In this document: in pieces, positions 61,135 through 64,000 of the stretch
Layout: the number at the start of each line of letters is the position of its first letter
Numbering within the stretch: the stretch's first letter is position 1
From: Crystallibacter degradans
Lineage (GTDB): Bacteria; Actinomycetota; Actinomycetes; Actinomycetales; Micrococcaceae
Direction of reading: 5' to 3'
DNA length: 64,000 nucleotides
Assembly: GCF_012952295.1 (NCBI RefSeq)
Contig: NZ_JABBCH010000016.1
Location: 1-64,000, forward strand
Notes under the pieces: generated by a model
The model's database searches: none
Told to the model about the DNA's origin: nothing
Seen by the model: only the letters and a program-made list of their open reading frames with translations
Translations under genes and position numbers: made by a program

Positions 61135-62196
61135 CTAGCGCTGCTGGTTCTGCCGGTGGACCTCCTCGATAATCCTGACGACGGCGAGTGACTCCGCCGG
61201 GTCCACCGGCACCGGTGCGCCGGCGGTGATGCTTGCCGCCAACTGCCGGTAGAACTCCGGGTACGCCCCGCGCTCGGCCTTGACTGGCCGCACATCGCCG
61301 GGCACCCCAGTGGTCCCCCATGTCTCTTCCGGCTCCTCGCCGTACCCTGCCGCGGATGGCAGCACGCCGCCGTCGAGCGCTGCCTCCTGCCCGTCCATGC
61401 CCCACTTCGTAAAGGCACCCTTGGAACCAAGCACGTGGAAGCGCGGGGCCGGCAGCGCGGAGATCAGGTTCATGGAGAGCCGCGAGCGCACCCCTGATTC
61501 ATGCAGCAGGGACACAAACGCGTCCTCATCCGCTTCCGAAGCACTCGCGTCAGTGTGCCGGGCCGTCTCGCCGTAGACCGTGGCCACGGGACCGAACAGC
61601 TGCAGCGCCTGGTCGATCAGATGCGAACCGAGGTCGGAGAGGATTCCGCCGCCCTCGGCTAGCCCGGCCGTCGCCTTCCAGGCGCGCAGGCCGGCCGGCT
61701 TCCACCGTTCGAAACGCGACTCAAAGATATGAACCTGGCCGAGTCCGCCGTCGTCAATCAGTTTTTTCAGCGTGAGGAAATCCGAGTCCCAGCGCCGGTT
61801 CTGGAAGACCGAAAGTACGACGCCGTTCTGCCCCGCCTTCTCGATCAGCGCCTCGCCTTCTGCGGACGTGGGGACAAACGGCTTGTCCACCACCACGTTG
61901 AGCCCGAGTTCCAGCGCGGTGTCTGCGAGCGCGAAGTGGCTTGCCGGCGGGGTCCCGATGACCACCAGGTCCAGTTCGGCGGCGCGGCCGAAGAGCTCCT
62001 GCGTACTGGCGAGGACTTCCGCCTCCGGATAGGTTGCCCTGGCCAGGGAGGCGCGCTCGGGATTGCCGGTAACAATGAAGTCCAGCGAGAAGTCGCTGCT
62101 GGCTTCGAGGAATGGCGCATGGAAGACCCGGCCGGAAAGGCCGAATCCGATGACGGCGGTGCGGAGTGGTTTAGCGTCGGTCACGAGCGCCATCAT
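61135..62196 (-). CDS. Gfo/Idh/MocA-family oxidoreductase
   Basis: A 353-residue NAD(P)-dependent oxidoreductase. The Rossmann motif is TAVIGFGLSGRVFHAPFLEA, then VIGTPPASHFALADTALELG and the EKP-like catalytic NVVVDKPFVPTSAEG. The C-terminal alpha/beta domain has GLAEGGGILSDLGSHLIDQA. It probably oxidises a sugar or inositol-like substrate. It is convergent with the aldo/keto reductase gene, 6 nt apart. The start has two adjacent ATGs and no clear ribosome site. Confidence 0.88.
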   Translation of the reverse strand: MMALVTDAKPLRTAVIGFGLSGRVFHAPFLEASSDFSLDFIVTGNPERASLARATYPEAEVLASTQELFGRAAELDLVVIGTPPASHFALADTALELGLNVVVDKPFVPTSAEGEALIEKAGQNGVVLSVFQNRRWDSDFLTLKKLIDDGGLGQVHIFESRFERWKPAGLRAWKATAGLAEGGGILSDLGSHLIDQALQLFGPVATVYGETARHTDASASEADEDAFVSLLHESGVRSRLSMNLISALPAPRFHVLGSKGAFTKWGMDGQEAALDGGVLPSAAGYGEEPEETWGTTGVPGDVRPVKAERGAYPEFYRQLAASITAGAPVPVDPAESLAVVRIIEEVHRQNQQR

Positions 62197-62214
62197 ACGG
62201 GGAGCCCGTGTCTG

Positions 62215-62904
62215 TTAGCTCGGTTTCCGGGCCGTTGTGTAGGAGGGCTCGCGCAGGGTCCTGGTCCACCGGTAGATGCCCGCGCCGGGCAGCGGGTGCA
62301 GCAGCGGATCGAAACGCCGGTCCGTGTCCTGTTGGTTGGGATCAAGTGTCAGGGACAGGGTGGCGAACCGGATCCAATCTCCGCGGAGTGCCGAATGGTA
62401 GAGCCCCAGCGTCCAGACGCGGTCCCCGAGTGCCTGCCGGAAATCCTCCGTTTTGGCGGGGAGCCTGGGCGCGGAGTCCAGCGGCCGGGCAGCCAGCAGG
62501 ACCGGACCTCGGCTGCCTTGGTACGGCATCAAGGTGGTGAAAGCTGCCTCTGAAGCGGATCTGTGCGGAATCAGAATGAAACGGCTGGCTCCGGACATCC
62601 CAGTGGACGCGAGCAGCACATCGAAGGAAGCTGAGCCGGCCGGGATCCGCAGCGCCAGCCCCACGATGTCGGGCAGCGGTCCGGGCAAGCCGATCGATCG
62701 CGACAGCCGGGCTTGGACCTGAACCTGACCTGGAGTATCAACCCAGGAGATACCGCTTCGCTGTGTGGGCGGAAGCTTGTCGACCGACCCGGTGAGGCTG
62801 ACGCCCTCCGGGTGGATCGGGCGCTCGGGCCGGAGGGCTTTAATTCCGCGGAACAGAAGCGCAAAGCCGCGTCCCGCCGTCGTACTAATCTGTTCCAACT
62901 CCAA
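62215..62904 (-). CDS. Uncharacterised protein, 229 residues
   Basis: A soluble protein found in actinobacteria, with no function I can assign. The core VQARLSRSIGLPGPLPDIVG then LALRIP has a R-L-S...D-x-x-G-x-A-x-R pattern recalling the RFS...DxRGFAxK region of catalase-fold proteins, but the heme His and Tyr motifs are not evident. Later parts include SASEAAFTTLMPYQGSRGPV and LGLYHSALRGDWIRFATLSL. The start is TTG 62904 with AAGGAG upstream. It precedes the Gfo/Idh/MocA gene by 18 nt on the same strand and is probably co-transcribed with it. Confidence 0.7.
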   Translation of the reverse strand: MELEQISTTAGRGFALLFRGIKALRPERPIHPEGVSLTGSVDKLPPTQRSGISWVDTPGQVQVQARLSRSIGLPGPLPDIVGLALRIPAGSASFDVLLASTGMSGASRFILIPHRSASEAAFTTLMPYQGSRGPVLLAARPLDSAPRLPAKTEDFRQALGDRVWTLGLYHSALRGDWIRFATLSLTLDPNQQDTDRRFDPLLHPLPGAGIYRWTRTLREPSYTTARKPS

Positions 62905-63156
62905 CTCCAGCTCCTTCCACTACCCCGGCGAATTGCACCGGTCCCGCCGGCACGGTGGTCGGGCGGCCCTATCGAAACTTCCATTGGGAGGAATATACGC
63001 CGGCAGGTGCCCTGGGCGGCATCCACAACCTACATCAGCCCCTTGCCAAATACGGACGGCTGGCTAGGCTGAAGGTCAGAGGGAAGCGCAGCGAGACGCT
63101 CCCCGCTCCGGCTGATCGGATCTCTGCGGCCCGGCCGCACGATCCAGGAAGGTGGC
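62905..63156. other. Intergenic region between divergent genes
   Basis: About 250 bases. Apart from the ribosome-binding sites at its ends I see no gene or clear repeat. It should hold divergent promoters. Confidence 0.4.
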
Positions 63157-63648
63157 TTGCTGGTGGAGACCCATGCCCCGGTAACCGCACGCGACATCAT
63201 GACAACGCCGGTCATCAGCGTTGCCGCGGAAGCACTGGTCGAAGACGTCGTCCAGATGCTGGGCAAACACCGCATCAGCGCCGTGCCGGTAGTGGACAAT
63301 GAGCAGCATGTGGTCGGCCTGGTCAGCGAGTACGATCTGCTGGCGACACCGGGCGTCACGGCGGCGCAGGTCATGACCAGCTCCGTGATCAGCGTGACCA
63401 CGGAGACCGCCATTTCCGACATCCGGCAGTTGCTGGTCAACCAGTGGATCGCGCGCGTTCCGGTCCTGGAGAACGGGCGCCTGGTCGGGATCGTCAGCCG
63501 CGCGGACATCGTGGCGCTGCTGGCTACCGAGTGGGTCTGCGGTGCCTGCGGCGAACCGGTGCGGGGCGAACACCCGCCCAAGGCCTGCCCCAAATGCGGG
63601 GCGGACAGCGAGAGGTTCGTTCTGCACGAGCAGCCGCCGGGTCCTTGA
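63157..63648 (+). CDS. CBS-domain pair protein with C-terminal rubredoxin-like zinc ribbon
   Basis: A 163-residue protein with two CBS domains (ARDIMTTPVISVAAEALVED; HRISAVPVVDNEQHVVGLVS; AAQVMTSSVISVTTETAISD; WIARVPVLENGRLVGIVSRA). A C-terminal C-x2-C...C-x2-C ribbon (CGACGEP and CPKCG) follows. CBS pairs bind adenosine nucleotides; the ribbon resembles those of rubrerythrins. Both suggest an energy/redox-sensing regulatory protein. The start is TTG 63157 with AGGAAGG upstream; GTG 63163 is an alternative. It lies 43 nt ahead of the E1 alpha gene on the same strand. Confidence 0.8.
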   Translation: MLVETHAPVTARDIMTTPVISVAAEALVEDVVQMLGKHRISAVPVVDNEQHVVGLVSEYDLLATPGVTAAQVMTSSVISVTTETAISDIRQLLVNQWIARVPVLENGRLVGIVSRADIVALLATEWVCGACGEPVRGEHPPKACPKCGADSERFVLHEQPPGP

Positions 63649-63691
63649 CCGGTCCATAAGCTGAACCAGATCCAGGAGATGGAGGTAAGCG

Positions 63692-64000
63692 ATGACTGAC
63701 CAGGCAGCCCCGGTGACAGCAGGGTCCCAGGCGGCAGGATCATTCCCTGGGAATGAACCGCCAGAGGTGCTCATCGGGTACTACCGCGAGATGGTTCTGA
63801 TCCGGAAGTTCGAGCTCACCGCGGACCAAATGTACAAGCGGGCTAAAATCGGCGGTTACTGCCACCTCAACCTCGGTGAAGAAGCCACCGTGGTTGGGCT
63901 GATGGCGGCACTGCAGGAGAAGGACTACCTGTTCACCAACTACCGGGACCACGGCTATGCGCTCTCCCGCGGGATGGATCCGGGGCGCGTCATGGCCGAG
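63692..64000 (+). CDS. Thiamine-diphosphate-dependent dehydrogenase E1 alpha subunit (pyruvate/branched-chain type), partial
   Basis: The first 103 codons of an E1 alpha subunit, cut by the right edge. It reads YYREMVLIRKFELTADQMYK, GGYCHLNLGEEATVVGLMAA and FTNYRDHGYALSRGMDPGRV, the N-terminal signature of PdhA/AcoA. Pyruvate or acetoin dehydrogenase cannot be separated yet because the ThDP-binding GDG motif is beyond the window. GGAGGT lies 7 nt before ATG 63692. The upstream CBS/zinc-ribbon gene may be in the same transcript. Confidence 0.85.
   Translation, partial: MTDQAAPVTAGSQAAGSFPGNEPPEVLIGYYREMVLIRKFELTADQMYKRAKIGGYCHLNLGEEATVVGLMAALQEKDYLFTNYRDHGYALSRGMDPGRVMAE

Overview
The window looks like chromosome of a high-GC Gram-positive actinobacterium, most likely of the Arthrobacter/Micrococcaceae type. 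The reasons are the strongly G+C-biased third codon positions, frequent GTG/TTG starts, several genes that look leaderless (a -10 hexamer 6-7 nt before the start codon), and the gene families present: an IniB-type protein with paired dynamins, an ECF41 sigma factor, a class A PBP with actinobacterial architecture and an actinobacterial GH15 enzyme. I saw no rRNA, tRNA, CRISPR array or intact transposase. The genus is inference from gene content.

Layout. 1-1719: start of a benzoate/anthranilate-type dioxygenase large subunit (cut by the left edge) and a BenE benzoate transporter. 1850-7781: complete ribose operon rbsR-A-C-B-K-D on the minus strand behind two abutting LacI-type operators. 7957-11183: amidohydrolase, succinate-semialdehyde-type dehydrogenase and a strong terminator. 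11274-16098: an accessory segment with truncated genes at both ends. It holds a second-type YidC behind a 32-codon small ORF, three hypothetical proteins, a 33-bp tandem duplication, and a HicB-like/DUF4097 pair whose expected ABC transporter partner seems cut to 13 codons. 16085-19793: FAD monooxygenase and a bifunctional penicillin-binding protein. 19976-23621: two divergent regulator/enzyme pairs, an ECF41 sigma factor with an NAD-binding protein and a TetR with a quinone-reductase-like enzyme, each with recognisable DNA sites. 23699-28267: PHP phosphoesterase, a MerR regulator overlapped by a 26-residue peptide with eight cysteines, membrane proteins and a GDPD-lamin-tail phosphodiesterase.

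28175-38028 is the most interesting block. It is a minus-strand cassette of Hsp70-like protein, giant LuxR/AAA regulator, very acidic IniB-type protein and two dynamin-like GTPases. It resembles mycobacterial iniBAC but has an added chaperone with a membrane anchor and Pro/Ala-rich tail. The same 12-nt motif lies upstream of both the Hsp70 gene and the iniB-like gene.

38258-40290: a small membrane protein, a frameshifted GlxA/AraC regulator and an HD-domain hydrolase. 40396-46397: a zinc dehydrogenase, then an asparagine-use operon (FCD regulator, class 3 asparaginase, aspartase, asparagine permease) ending in a long hairpin. 46473-48457: MFS transporter, methyltransferase and a shared terminator. 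48474-52780: CitMHS-type citrate transporter divergent from a CitA/CitB-like two-component pair. 52798-58644: a 1160-residue secreted beta-propeller protein, a GH15 glycosidase and a membrane protein. 58874-62904: DoxX protein with divergent TetR, aldo/keto reductase, Gfo/Idh/MocA oxidoreductase and an uncharacterised protein. 63157-64000: a CBS-pair/zinc-ribbon protein and the start of a pyruvate dehydrogenase E1 alpha-type gene.
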